Assembly (NCBI RefSeq): GCF_900115115.1
Contig: NZ_FOVI01000001.1
Span: 62,001 to 126,000, forward strand
Length of the DNA: 64,000 nucleotides
Reading direction: 5' to 3'
Origin: Paenimyroides ummariense
GTDB taxonomy: Bacteria; Bacteroidota; Bacteroidia; Flavobacteriales; Flavobacteriaceae
The position numbers and the translations under genes are program-made. Positions 34,620-41,384 of this stretch are shown piece after piece (the first letter of the stretch is position 1; each line of letters starts with the position of its first letter). The notes beneath the pieces were generated by a model that saw only the letters and a list, made by a program, of their open reading frames with translations, was not told where the DNA came from and ran no database searches.

Positions 34620-35135
34620 TTAATAAGAATAATATTTATTACTTCTAATTATCTCATCAATTTTCATATCTTTAGAATTAGAGCCTTTTCTTTCAGCTTC
34701 AGAAAAGCTATTTTTCCAACAATCCCATTCATGCGTCAAATCAACAAGGTAGAATGCTGATTTGTTTACTAAATCAAAATTTAATTTTTTAAGCTCATTT
34801 ATCAAAGAATCAATTTTTTTCACCTCATGATCTTTTAAAGAGTAAGTTATTTCTCTATCAAAAGTTTTATGATAGTTTATAATATAGGAATTTTCTTTAA
34901 AAAAATCATATACATCAGTTTCAACAGGTCCTAATGGCATTGCCTTAAATTCGTCAAAAGGATCTCCTAATAATGTATCTTCACCATTTTTAATAGTTGA
35001 TAAAAAGAAAATCAACTTTAATGATTTTAGGATACTTAAATCATTGTCACCACTAACTCTCTTAGAAGGATTTAATTCATAATACCAATTGCAAAGCTGT
35101 AGCAAAATGTATTTAGTTGCTTCTAGTTTATTCAT
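34620..35135 (-). CDS. Panacea (DUF4065/SocA-like) domain antitoxin-like protein
   Basis: A 171-residue protein with the Panacea signature: LKLIFFLSTI (KLLYF-like) near residue 38, then LGDPFDEFKAMPLGPVETDVYDFF, matching the family's F.A...GPV...VY block, and near the C-terminus LVDLTHEWDCWKNSF, matching its LTH...PW pattern. Panacea domains neutralise unrelated toxins encoded in the same operon. This gene is first of a two-gene operon with the large membrane protein. No DNA-binding HTH is attached, so autoregulation is not evident. I am fairly sure of the domain, less so of an antitoxin function here. Confidence 0.8.
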   Translation of the reverse strand: MNKLEATKYILLQLCNWYYELNPSKRVSGDNDLSILKSLKLIFFLSTIKNGEDTLLGDPFDEFKAMPLGPVETDVYDFFKENSYIINYHKTFDREITYSLKDHEVKKIDSLINELKKLNFDLVNKSAFYLVDLTHEWDCWKNSFSEAERKGSNSKDMKIDEIIRSNKYYSY

Positions 35136-35600
35136 TATTAAGTTAGGATTTAAAGTTTGGCATGGTAAAAGTATATAAAAAATTGTAAATATGTATAATT
35201 AATAGAAAAAATCAATTGTTAGGGAAATATGATGAAGTGTTTTCTAGGTTTTAAGGTGTCTTATATAGTATATGCTTATTTTAAAAAATAAAAATATAAT
35301 TTAAAAATATGTTAAACTTCTGATGATGTTATCATCTGATTTAACAATAATACACTGATTTAAATACTCAACTAAAGTTCTAAAGAACAGCTAGGGTGTA
35401 AGGGAGTGAATAATTGTAAGGTATGTGGGATTAAAATTTTTAAAAAAAATTTAAGCATAATTGTCCCCAAATACAATACCCCCACTAAGTTAGGATGGGA
35501 AATCCCCCTCCCTGCTTAAAATCTGAAGAATAAAAATCAGCTGTAAATATAATTCTTCATTTTTTTAGCAGTTAGTTAATTACTCAAAAACTCAAACAAA
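35136..35600. other. Gene-free AT-rich region with inverted repeat and C-rich patch
   Basis: I find no gene in these 465 bp. An imperfect inverted repeat lies at 35311-35345 (GTTAAA pairs with TTTAAC, GATGAT with ATCATC). At about 35463-35518 short C runs (CCCC, CCCCC, CCC) stand out in otherwise A/T-rich DNA. The region must contain the promoters of the Panacea operon and of the 35601 gene. It could also hold a replication or transfer origin of the element; nothing proves this. Confidence 0.5.
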
Positions 35601-35986
35601 ATGGTAACAATTATTGGATTTAAAAAAACTAGAAAAGATGATGGAACAGAGTTTAATCTTCTTGAATTAAATGGTGGAATTGAATTTGTAAAAAGTAAAG
35701 AAACTGAAAGGCTTTATGCAACAATGAGAAAATGTTTTATTTCTTCAACTTTTGATGATGAAGTTTGTATTTCATAATAGGTACAAAGCTTGATGGTAAC
35801 ATTGTAAAAGTTACATGTGAACCTTATGAATTTGTAAATAAAATTACAGGTGAAATTATGAAACTTGATTTTAGATACGAATATGCTCAAGAGGAACAAC
35901 CAAGAGCCAATACTAATCAAGTTATGAATGGAATAGAAAGTGTTTCATTTGAACCTATTAATAACTTGATTTCCAGTCTAAATTAA
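35601..35986 (+). pseudogene. Small integrated-element gene with a frameshift
   Basis: An ATG at 35601 opens 59 codons (MVTIIGFKKTRKDDGTEFNLLELNGG...MRKCFISSTFDDEVCIS) that stop at 35778. The continuation IIGTKLDGNIVKVTCEPYEF...YEYAQEE is in another frame and ends at 35986. Together they make one protein of about 128 residues of a type that I recall from Bacteroidota integrated elements (SSTFDEAT...IG..L.G.I..VE.EPYEY). A single base missing near ATTTCATAATA would explain the break. It is a pseudogene, a sequencing error or, less likely, a recoding site. Confidence 0.7.
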
Positions 35987-36003
35987 GTTTTAAGATTAAA
36001 ATT

Positions 36004-36040
36004 AAAAATACACATAGAAATTAAACTATGTGTATTTTTT
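36004..36040 (+). terminator. Terminator after the frameshifted gene
   Basis: A 14-bp perfect stem (36004-36017 with 36026-36039, AAAAATACACATAG type), followed by T residues. Confidence 0.85.
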
Positions 36041-36121
36041 TATCTGAATGAGTTCGTAACCTAAACTTTTATGTTGAAATTAGTTTAATCAGAATAAGGA
36101 ACATTATTATAATAGCCTTTT

Positions 36122-36364
36122 TTAAATTTCAGTTTTAAAATTTAATAATTCAATTAAACTTACATCTAAAGCTTTAGAAATTCTGTAGAGAGTAAAAATG
36201 GTAGGATTTGTTCTGCCAGATTCAATTCTTGAAATATTTGTAGTGTCAATTTCACCTTCAATTTTCCCAACTAAATCAACCTGAGTTAAACCTTTGCTAA
36301 TACGCAACTCCTGAACTCTTTTACCTACAATTTTTAACAAATCTGATTTTTCCATATTTGACAT
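36122..36364 (-). CDS. XRE-family transcriptional regulator
   Basis: An 80-residue HTH_3 regulator (GKRVQELRISKGLTQVDLVGKIEGEIDTTNISRIESGRTNPTIFTLYRISKALDVSLIELL). In-frame ATGs at 36364 and 36355 are both possible starts; a TTG at 36373 lies inside the operator-like palindrome. It is divergent from two envelope-protein genes, and the intergenic region has two palindromes over the plus-strand promoter, so it probably represses that promoter and its own. Confidence 0.85.
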   Translation of the reverse strand: MSNMEKSDLLKIVGKRVQELRISKGLTQVDLVGKIEGEIDTTNISRIESGRTNPTIFTLYRISKALDVSLIELLNFKTEI

Positions 36365-36365
36365 A

Positions 36366-36420
36366 TTTGACAAGTCAAATCAAATGCTATATTTGTAGGT
36401 TTAAAATGCCATATATGGCA
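36366..36420 (+). promoter_or_regulatory. Promoter with two operator-like palindromes, 36454-37418 genes
   Basis: TTG (36367-36369) and TATATTTG (36388-36395), 18 bp apart, make a good Bacteroidota promoter. The palindrome TTTGAC-AA-GTCAAA (36366-36379) covers the -33 element, and TGCCATATATGGCA (36407-36420, perfect) lies just past the expected start of transcription. This is a repressor layout, probably for the adjacent XRE protein. Confidence 0.65.
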
Positions 36421-36453
36421 AGTTTTAATTTTGTAATCCCTAACTAATTTTTC

Positions 36454-36879
36454 ATGGAAACTCAAAAAAAAGAAATCACTATTAATAAATCTTCAGTTTC
36501 ACGTATTACAAATAGTATTTTGAATGCAATGGCTTTATCCTTTATTATCTTAATAATAGTACAACATTTTGGAGTAATTTCAAGAGAATACAATTATCAT
36601 TATTATTCAGGTAAAATAGTTTCTGCCAAAGTAACTTTTAGAAGCCCTTTAGTAGATGAATGGAATCTTTTTTATCCTAAAATGGAAACCTATTACTATT
36701 CTGAAAATGATGATAATTTCGAAATTGAATTAGATTATTCAGAAAAATTTTTTAAGATATATACAGCTGATTTAATAAATAATCATAAAACTAAATTTTT
36801 GATTTTGTCCATTGTTATACTTGCTCTTATATACTTAATTTCTTATTTAAAAAATAAATATTCAATAAAACTAAAATAA
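36454..36879 (+). CDS. Small membrane protein with two membrane segments
   Basis: A 141-residue protein that I do not recognise. Membrane segments lie at about residues 22-42 (LNAMALSFIILIIVQHFGVI) and 115-133 (FLILSIVILALIYLISYL). Between them is an aromatic, acidic loop of about 70 residues (YNYHYYSG, YYYSENDDNFEIELDYSE), probably outside the cytoplasm. It is first of two genes driven by the palindrome-covered promoter and is followed after two bases by the secreted-protein gene. Confidence 0.65.
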   Translation: METQKKEITINKSSVSRITNSILNAMALSFIILIIVQHFGVISREYNYHYYSGKIVSAKVTFRSPLVDEWNLFYPKMETYYYSENDDNFEIELDYSEKFFKIYTADLINNHKTKFLILSIVILALIYLISYLKNKYSIKLK

Positions 36880-36881
36880 AT

Positions 36882-37418
36882 ATGAGGTCATTTATTACAA
36901 TATTTGCTTTATTAATTTCCTACATCTCATTTTCTCAAGTAAGAAAAGAAGTTGATAATGGAATCTTTGTTACTTTTCCAACTGTACCAACATATACAAT
37001 AAAAGGCTATGTTACAACTTATTCTAAAATAACAGAAAATGTGTCTTATGCAGTTTCTGTTATTAGGGATGCTTTTCCTAAATATGATGAATATTTGAAA
37101 GCTCAAATAAATTTTACATCATCTGAAAAAGCATTAGTCACTAACAATTTTCTAAATGGGTTAGTTGAAGGAACTTTGAAGCAGTCAGATGCTGAAGGAA
37201 CAACAAAAGATATTAAAATTGGACAATATTCTGGAAAAAAAGTAGTGTTTTCAGCCATAAATCCAACTACAGGAGAAAGAACCAACAGGGAAGTTATTAT
37301 TATTTCGGTTAAAGAAAAAGCAATAGTGTTTTTGGCTATGCACAATAAAGTATCTGTAAGTAATTCAGCGAAATTAGAGGTTGAAAAATTTCTTAATTCA
37401 ATTTCAACAGCAAAATAG
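36882..37418 (+). CDS. Secreted hypothetical protein
   Basis: A 178-residue protein with the signal peptide MRSFITIFALLISYISFSQ, probably periplasmic. The rest has an alternating pattern (GIFVTFPTVPTYT, GYVTTYSKITENVSYAVSVIRD, SGKKVVFSAINPTTGERTNREVIIISVKEKAIVFLAMHN) suggesting a mixed alpha/beta fold like other small Bacteroidota envelope proteins. It is in an operon with the upstream membrane protein and under the same XRE-type control region. The function is unknown; partner or immunity roles for the membrane protein are guesses. Confidence 0.65.
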   Translation: MRSFITIFALLISYISFSQVRKEVDNGIFVTFPTVPTYTIKGYVTTYSKITENVSYAVSVIRDAFPKYDEYLKAQINFTSSEKALVTNNFLNGLVEGTLKQSDAEGTTKDIKIGQYSGKKVVFSAINPTTGERTNREVIIISVKEKAIVFLAMHNKVSVSNSAKLEVEKFLNSISTAK

Positions 37419-37443
37419 TGAATATTACAAATTAATAAAACAC

Positions 37444-37470
37444 AAGCCACTCCAAATTGAGTGGTTTTTT
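37444..37470 (+). terminator. Terminator after the 36882-37418 gene
   Basis: The stem CCACTC/GAGTGG (37447-37452 with 37459-37464), extended by A/T pairs and a G-T pair, is followed by six T residues. Confidence 0.75.
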
Positions 37471-37485
37471 AATGTTCTATAGTTT

Positions 37486-37806
37486 ATGAAACATAATAAT
37501 AAATTGCCGTTTAAACTTAATATGCCTTATGAAGAATTAGAATTTGATTTAGAACCTATTCAAGATCGTATAAAAGGTTATGATAGCTATTTATATATTG
37601 CACCAATAACCATTTTTGGTATTATTCCTAAAAAAGTGGAATTAATCTTTTATTGGGAACAGTTAAAAATAATAATACTAGAATTTGAACCTGTCGATTT
37701 ACCTAAAGTAAAGAAGCTCTCAAAACTGAATTTTACAAAAATCAATAATTCATACGTAAAAACAACTTATAAAATGCAAAATAAATTAATTAGCATAAGC
37801 AAATAA
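37486..37806 (+). CDS. Hypothetical protein at the right end of the element
   Basis: A 106-residue soluble protein that I do not recognise. The N-terminus contains MPYEELEFDLEPIQDRIKGYDSYLYIAPIT; the C-terminus is basic (KLSKLNFTKINNSYVKTTYKMQNK). It is the last gene before the right attachment site. It has no signal peptide, and it follows a terminator, so it should have its own promoter. Codon use resembles the rest of the element. Confidence 0.5.
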   Translation: MKHNNKLPFKLNMPYEELEFDLEPIQDRIKGYDSYLYIAPITIFGIIPKKVELIFYWEQLKIIILEFEPVDLPKVKKLSKLNFTKINNSYVKTTYKMQNKLISISK

Positions 37807-37896
37807 TAAACTCATGTGTAATTAATCGTATATTACATTAATTGCAGAAATTACATAATTACATTTCTGTAGAAGTTCAAGAAAATTATATTTCTT

Positions 37897-37921
37897 AATT
37901 GGTAGCACACAGGTAGCACAA
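37897..37921. promoter_or_regulatory. Right arm-type repeat pair (GGTAGCACA x2)
   Basis: GGTAGCACA occurs at 37901-37909 and 37912-37920, 11 bp apart, 38 bp from the right attachment repeat. It is in the same orientation as the left copy and matches it at 23 of 25 bases. Confidence 0.65.
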
Positions 37922-37931
37922 AAATGAAATA

Positions 37932-37965
37932 AAAAACCCCTAACTACTGAAAGCTAAGGGTTTTT
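37932..37965 (-). terminator. Element-supplied terminator of tRNA-Leu
   Basis: The stem AAAAACCC pairs with GGGTTTTT (37932-37939 with 37958-37965), with further pairs inside. It lies directly 3' of the tRNA on the minus strand. It takes the place of the terminator left at the other end (22760-22793). Confidence 0.7.
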
Positions 37966-37990
37966 GTGCGGGTGATAGGACTCGAACCTA
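37959..37990. repeat. Right attachment site (attR)
   Basis: These 32 bp are identical to 22787-22818 and include the 3' end of the intact tRNA-Leu. The tRNA stays functional because the element carries a copy of the 3' end. Confidence 0.92.
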
Positions 37991-38048
37991 CACACCTTGC
38001 GGCACCAGATCCTAAGTCTGGCGTGTCTACCAATTTCACCACACCCGC
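37967..38048 (-). tRNA. tRNA-Leu (anticodon TAG)
   Basis: An 82-nt class II tRNA. The acceptor stem GCGGGTG/CACCCGC, a D arm (GGTGAAATTGGTAGAC), the anticodon stem CCAGA/TCTGG with loop CTTAGGA (anticodon TAG), a long variable arm and a T arm with TTCGAGT loop are all visible. The discriminator base is A, and CCA is not encoded. It reads leucine CUA-type codons. Its 3' end is the integration site of the 15.2 kb element. Confidence 0.95.
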
Positions 38049-38180
38049 GGCTTGGGAAGAACTTTATTGTTCTTGTAAGACGGTGCAAATATACAAATGC
38101 TTTTTTATTCTGCAACAAAATTTCATTAAATTTTTATCATTATATTTGTTCTAATCATTAGAAATCATTCAAATTATATA

Positions 38181-39569
38181 ATGGAAATAATAAAAAATTA
38201 CGTTCAACAAAACAAGGAACGTTTTATTAATGAGCTAATTGACTTGTTAAAAATCCCTTCGGTAAGCGCCGATAGCGCCTACTCTCAAGATGTTTTAAAT
38301 ACTGCCGATAAGGTAAAAGAATTTTTAGAAAAAGCAGGGTGCGATAAAGTAGAAATCTGCGAAACTCCCGGTTACCCTATCGTTTATGGCGAAAAACACA
38401 TCAGCGACAACCTGCCAACTGTTTTAGTTTACGGACATTACGATGTGCAGCCGGCAGATCCTATCGAATTATGGGATTCTCCGCCTTTTGAACCTGTGAT
38501 CAAAAAAACGGAATTACACCCAGACGGAGCTATTTTTGCGCGTGGTGCTTGTGATGATAAAGGTCAGATGTTTATGCACGTTAAAGCGTTAGAATTAATG
38601 ATGCAGACCGATACGTTGCCTTGTAACGTAAAATTTATGATTGAAGGAGAGGAAGAAGTAGGGTCGGCATCTTTGGCTTGGTTTGTTGAAAGAAATCAGG
38701 AAAAATTAAAGAACGATGTTATTTTGATTTCTGATACCGGAATGATTTCTAACACACAACCATCAATCACTACAGGTTTGCGCGGTTTAAGTTATGTAGA
38801 AGTTGAAGTTACGGGTCCAAACCGTGATCTACATTCAGGTTTATATGGTGGTGCTGTTGCCAACCCAATTAATATTCTTGCACAAATGATTGCTTCGTTA
38901 CACGACGAAAATAATCATATTACTATTCCTGGTTTCTATGATAAAGTAGAAGAATTATCAAAAGAAGAACGCGATGAAATGGGCAAACGTCCTTTTTCGT
39001 TAGATGATTATAAGAAAGCATTGGATATTAAAGAAATTCATGGCGAAGCTGGTTATACTACCAACGAACGAAATTCTATACGTCCAACGTTAGACGTGAA
39101 CGGAATTTGGGGCGGATACACCAGCGAAGGTGCAAAAACGGTAATTGCATCAAAAGCGTTTGCAAAAATTTCTATGCGTTTGGTTCCAAATCAAGATTGG
39201 GAGGAAATCACCGAATTGTTCCAAAAACATTTTGAAAGCATTGCACCGGCATCAGTTAAAGTTGATGTAAAACCGCATCATGGCGGACAAGGATATGTCA
39301 CTCCTATCGATTCAATCGGATATCAGGCAGCATCAAAAGCTTATACCGATTCTTTCGGGGTAACGCCAATTCCGGTTCGTTCAGGCGGATCAATTCCAAT
39401 TGTAGCTTTGTTTGAAAAAGAATTAAAATCGAAAACCATTATGATGGGCTTTGGTTTAGATTCTGATGCGATACACTCACCAAACGAACATTACGGTATC
39501 TTCAATTATTTAAAAGGTATTGAAACAATTCCGTTGTTTTACAAGTATTTTACAGAAATGTCTAAATAA
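38181..39569 (+). CDS. M20-family dipeptidase
   Basis: A 462-residue zinc metallopeptidase of the ArgE/DapE/carnosinase-type M20 family, cleaving dipeptides in the cytoplasm. The metal and catalytic motifs are VLVYGHYDVQPAD, FARGACDDKGQMFMH (bridging Asp) and MIEGEEEVGSASL (catalytic Glu pair). The dimerisation lid lies between roughly residues 200 and 340, and the late H ligand is in DAIHSPNEHYG. The start is the first ATG after a TATATTTG promoter element at 38141-38148. It is monocistronic with a terminator after it. The exact substrate is unknown. Confidence 0.93.
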   Translation: MEIIKNYVQQNKERFINELIDLLKIPSVSADSAYSQDVLNTADKVKEFLEKAGCDKVEICETPGYPIVYGEKHISDNLPTVLVYGHYDVQPADPIELWDSPPFEPVIKKTELHPDGAIFARGACDDKGQMFMHVKALELMMQTDTLPCNVKFMIEGEEEVGSASLAWFVERNQEKLKNDVILISDTGMISNTQPSITTGLRGLSYVEVEVTGPNRDLHSGLYGGAVANPINILAQMIASLHDENNHITIPGFYDKVEELSKEERDEMGKRPFSLDDYKKALDIKEIHGEAGYTTNERNSIRPTLDVNGIWGGYTSEGAKTVIASKAFAKISMRLVPNQDWEEITELFQKHFESIAPASVKVDVKPHHGGQGYVTPIDSIGYQAASKAYTDSFGVTPIPVRSGGSIPIVALFEKELKSKTIMMGFGLDSDAIHSPNEHYGIFNYLKGIETIPLFYKYFTEMSK

Positions 39570-39575
39570 ATCCAT

Positions 39576-39613
39576 AAAAAAAATCCACTTCGTAATTGAA
39601 GTGGACTTTTTTT
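39576..39613. terminator. Terminator after the M20 dipeptidase gene
   Basis: The stem AAAAAAATCCACTTC pairs with GAAGTGGACTTTTTT (39576-39590 region with 39598-39612), with one mismatch and a T run. Confidence 0.8.
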
Positions 39614-39631
39614 ATCATGTAAACTCAAAAA

Positions 39632-39913
39632 TTATTTTGCAGCTTGTACTGTATCTTGTGCAACTGTTTCTGCTGCAGGCTCTGTTGCTGTTGTAGCAGC
39701 AGCTGTACTTGTTGTATCTTGTTTTACCAATGGTTGTTCTGGCGAAAGTTCGTCTTCAACAACAATTGTTTTTGTTCCTTTTTGTGGTGTAGGTTCAAAA
39801 AGTGCAGTATCGCAGCTTCTGTGAATAAAGAAAATCAACACTACTCCCAACATTAAAGGAATTAGACTGTATTTAAGTGCATTTCCGCTTTTGTCTTGAC
39901 CGTTATGACTCAT
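39632..39913 (-). CDS. Small single-membrane-segment protein, paralog of part of the OmpA protein upstream
   Basis: A 93-residue protein with a single hydrophobic helix (LKYSLIPLMLGVVLIFFIHRSC) and a Thr/Ala/Glu-rich tail. Its start (DKSGNALKYSLIPLMLGVVLIFF) closely matches an internal segment of the neighbouring OmpA protein (DKSGNMLKYILIPLLLGIVLIFF). It seems to be a duplicate of that linker-plus-helix without the flanking domains. A minus-strand TATATTTG element at 39955-39962 supports separate expression. The function is unknown. Confidence 0.7.
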   Translation of the reverse strand: MSHNGQDKSGNALKYSLIPLMLGVVLIFFIHRSCDTALFEPTPQKGTKTIVVEDELSPEQPLVKQDTTSTAAATTATEPAAETVAQDTVQAAK

Positions 39914-39954
39914 AATATATTATAGTTATTTAGTATTCTATGTATTAAACAGCG

Positions 39955-39962
39955 CAAATATA
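39955..39962 (-). promoter_or_regulatory. -7 element of the 39632-39913 gene
   Basis: Reads TATATTTG on the minus strand, about 42 bases upstream of the ATG. Confidence 0.45.
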
Positions 39963-40050
39963 CTATCTTTTTTCAGCATATTTTATTAGTTCGACTAAAA
40001 TATTAACCGAAAAATAAAAAAAGCAACATTTAAAATGTTGCCTTCTTTTA

Positions 40051-41310
40051 CTAATTTCTTATACTTAATGCTACTTTTCTATCGGTAAGTCTTAATTCTT
40101 CTGATGCATCAGCCGGGTGAACTGCAAATTCAGATCCATATCCTTCGGCACCCACAACTTGTTTACCCAAACCTTTATCGTCTAAAAACTTTTTAACAGC
40201 CATTGCGCGGTCTGTTGAAACCTTTTTATTTACAGCCTCGTCACCGGTTTTATCGGTATAACCACCAATTTTCACTTTAACTTCGGGATATGCCGTTAAA
40301 ATTTGCGCAATGTTGTCTAACTGCTTTTGCGATTCTGGTAACACATTTGCCGTGTTGTGTTCAAAATTTAAATCATCGAAATTAAACCAAACTTCTTTCA
40401 ATTGATCCTCGGTCATGGTTTTGTATTCGCCTTTATTTAAAAAAGCAACCATTTGATCTTCAATTCCATCACTGTAAGCATTCAGTTTTACCTGATCGTT
40501 CACTACAATTTCCTTCGTTGTTCTGGTTGTAGTTACCGTGGTTGATGTATCGTTTTGAATGGTATCTTTAACAACCGATTCTTCTATTGTAACTTCTCTG
40601 TTACAACCGCGGTACAAAAAGAAGATCAACACTATACCCAAAAGAAGCGGAATTAAAATGTATTTCAACATGTTCCCACTTTTGTCGTTTCGTGGATCTG
40701 TGTAAGGTGATTCGTTGGTCTTAAACTGATCTTTTTCGTTATTGTCCACCACATTGTTAATCACGGCATCGGCATGTTCGCGTTCTTCCATGCGCACGGC
40801 AGTTGGCTGATTAATTGTAGAATCTACAGCACTTAAAGATCCAAAACCGACAGGAATCATAGATTTTAATGATGTAAGATTATTTGTAAGCACACCGTTT
40901 ATTGTTGAAAGATCGAAATTGGCATCCAAGCCTTTAAAATAATCGATAATTCCTAAAAAAGCGGTTTTTAATACGGTATGTGCCGATGTTTGCGAAATGT
41001 TTGAAAAAGCCGAAATTCTTTCGACAAATTCCTGCTTATCTGCACCTAAAAAATCGTCTAAATAAGAAGCTGTTTTTTCTAATTTAAACTCGAATTCATT
41101 TACAGAATCTGCAAAAACATTTTGAATTTCACTAAACATTGGTCTTAAATACGCATCGCCTTTGTGATGCATCTTTAAAAGTAGCGCCGGAATGGCAACA
41201 TCAAAAGCATTATTTATTGATGCTTCTGTTTCGTTTGTACTAACTGCCAAACTTGAAATAAAGTCGGGCGAAATGTACTGTTTGATCTGATTTACTAACG
41301 GATTTTCCAT
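40051..41310 (-). CDS. OmpA-domain protein with N-terminal DUF937-like region
   Basis: A 419-residue protein with three parts. Residues 1 to about 160 are helical and resemble DUF937 (YidB-like) domains. A spacer and one membrane helix (MLKYILIPLLLGIVLIFFLYRGC, about 215-237) follow. The last 110 residues form an OmpA-like peptidoglycan-binding domain (FNFDDLNFEHNTANVLPESQKQLDNIAQIL, VKIGGYTDKTGDEAVNKKVSTDRAMAVKKFL). There is no signal peptide, so the helix probably anchors it in the inner membrane with the OmpA domain in the periplasm. It is upstream of a small paralog of its own membrane segment. Confidence 0.85.
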   Translation of the reverse strand: MENPLVNQIKQYISPDFISSLAVSTNETEASINNAFDVAIPALLLKMHHKGDAYLRPMFSEIQNVFADSVNEFEFKLEKTASYLDDFLGADKQEFVERISAFSNISQTSAHTVLKTAFLGIIDYFKGLDANFDLSTINGVLTNNLTSLKSMIPVGFGSLSAVDSTINQPTAVRMEEREHADAVINNVVDNNEKDQFKTNESPYTDPRNDKSGNMLKYILIPLLLGIVLIFFLYRGCNREVTIEESVVKDTIQNDTSTTVTTTRTTKEIVVNDQVKLNAYSDGIEDQMVAFLNKGEYKTMTEDQLKEVWFNFDDLNFEHNTANVLPESQKQLDNIAQILTAYPEVKVKIGGYTDKTGDEAVNKKVSTDRAMAVKKFLDDKGLGKQVVGAEGYGSEFAVHPADASEELRLTDRKVALSIRN

Positions 41311-41384
41311 AACAATTTGAATTTTCTTTTCTTAAAGATACAGCTTTATTTAATTAAAATTCAAAATGTTTCCATTAAAAAAAT

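Larger units (their letters stand above)
22787..37990. mobile_element. Integrated element in tRNA-Leu(TAG), about 15.2 kb
   Basis: Bounded by 32-bp direct repeats derived from the tRNA-Leu 3' end. A tyrosine recombinase gene is just inside the left end, and matched GGTAGCACA motif pairs lie inside both ends. The cargo is a restriction-modification module, a Panacea-domain gene pair, an XRE-controlled envelope pair and several orphan genes. The backbone genes are an HTH protein, DUF3987, a RecA-like ATPase, DUF3871 and a frameshifted small gene, all types common on Bacteroidota integrated elements. No relaxase, coupling protein, transfer or phage structural gene is visible, so movement would need a helper. 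The DNA is more AT-rich than its surroundings. Confidence 0.92.

Noticed and set aside
35463..35518. G-quadruplex on the minus strand from the C-rich patch
   Set aside because: The G runs are too far apart (mostly about 15-20 nt) for a convincing quadruplex; reported only as an unexplained patch.
22787..37990. Prophage or conjugative element
   Set aside because: No capsid, tail, portal, terminase, relaxase, coupling protein or type IV secretion gene is visible, so a helper-dependent element is the better description.
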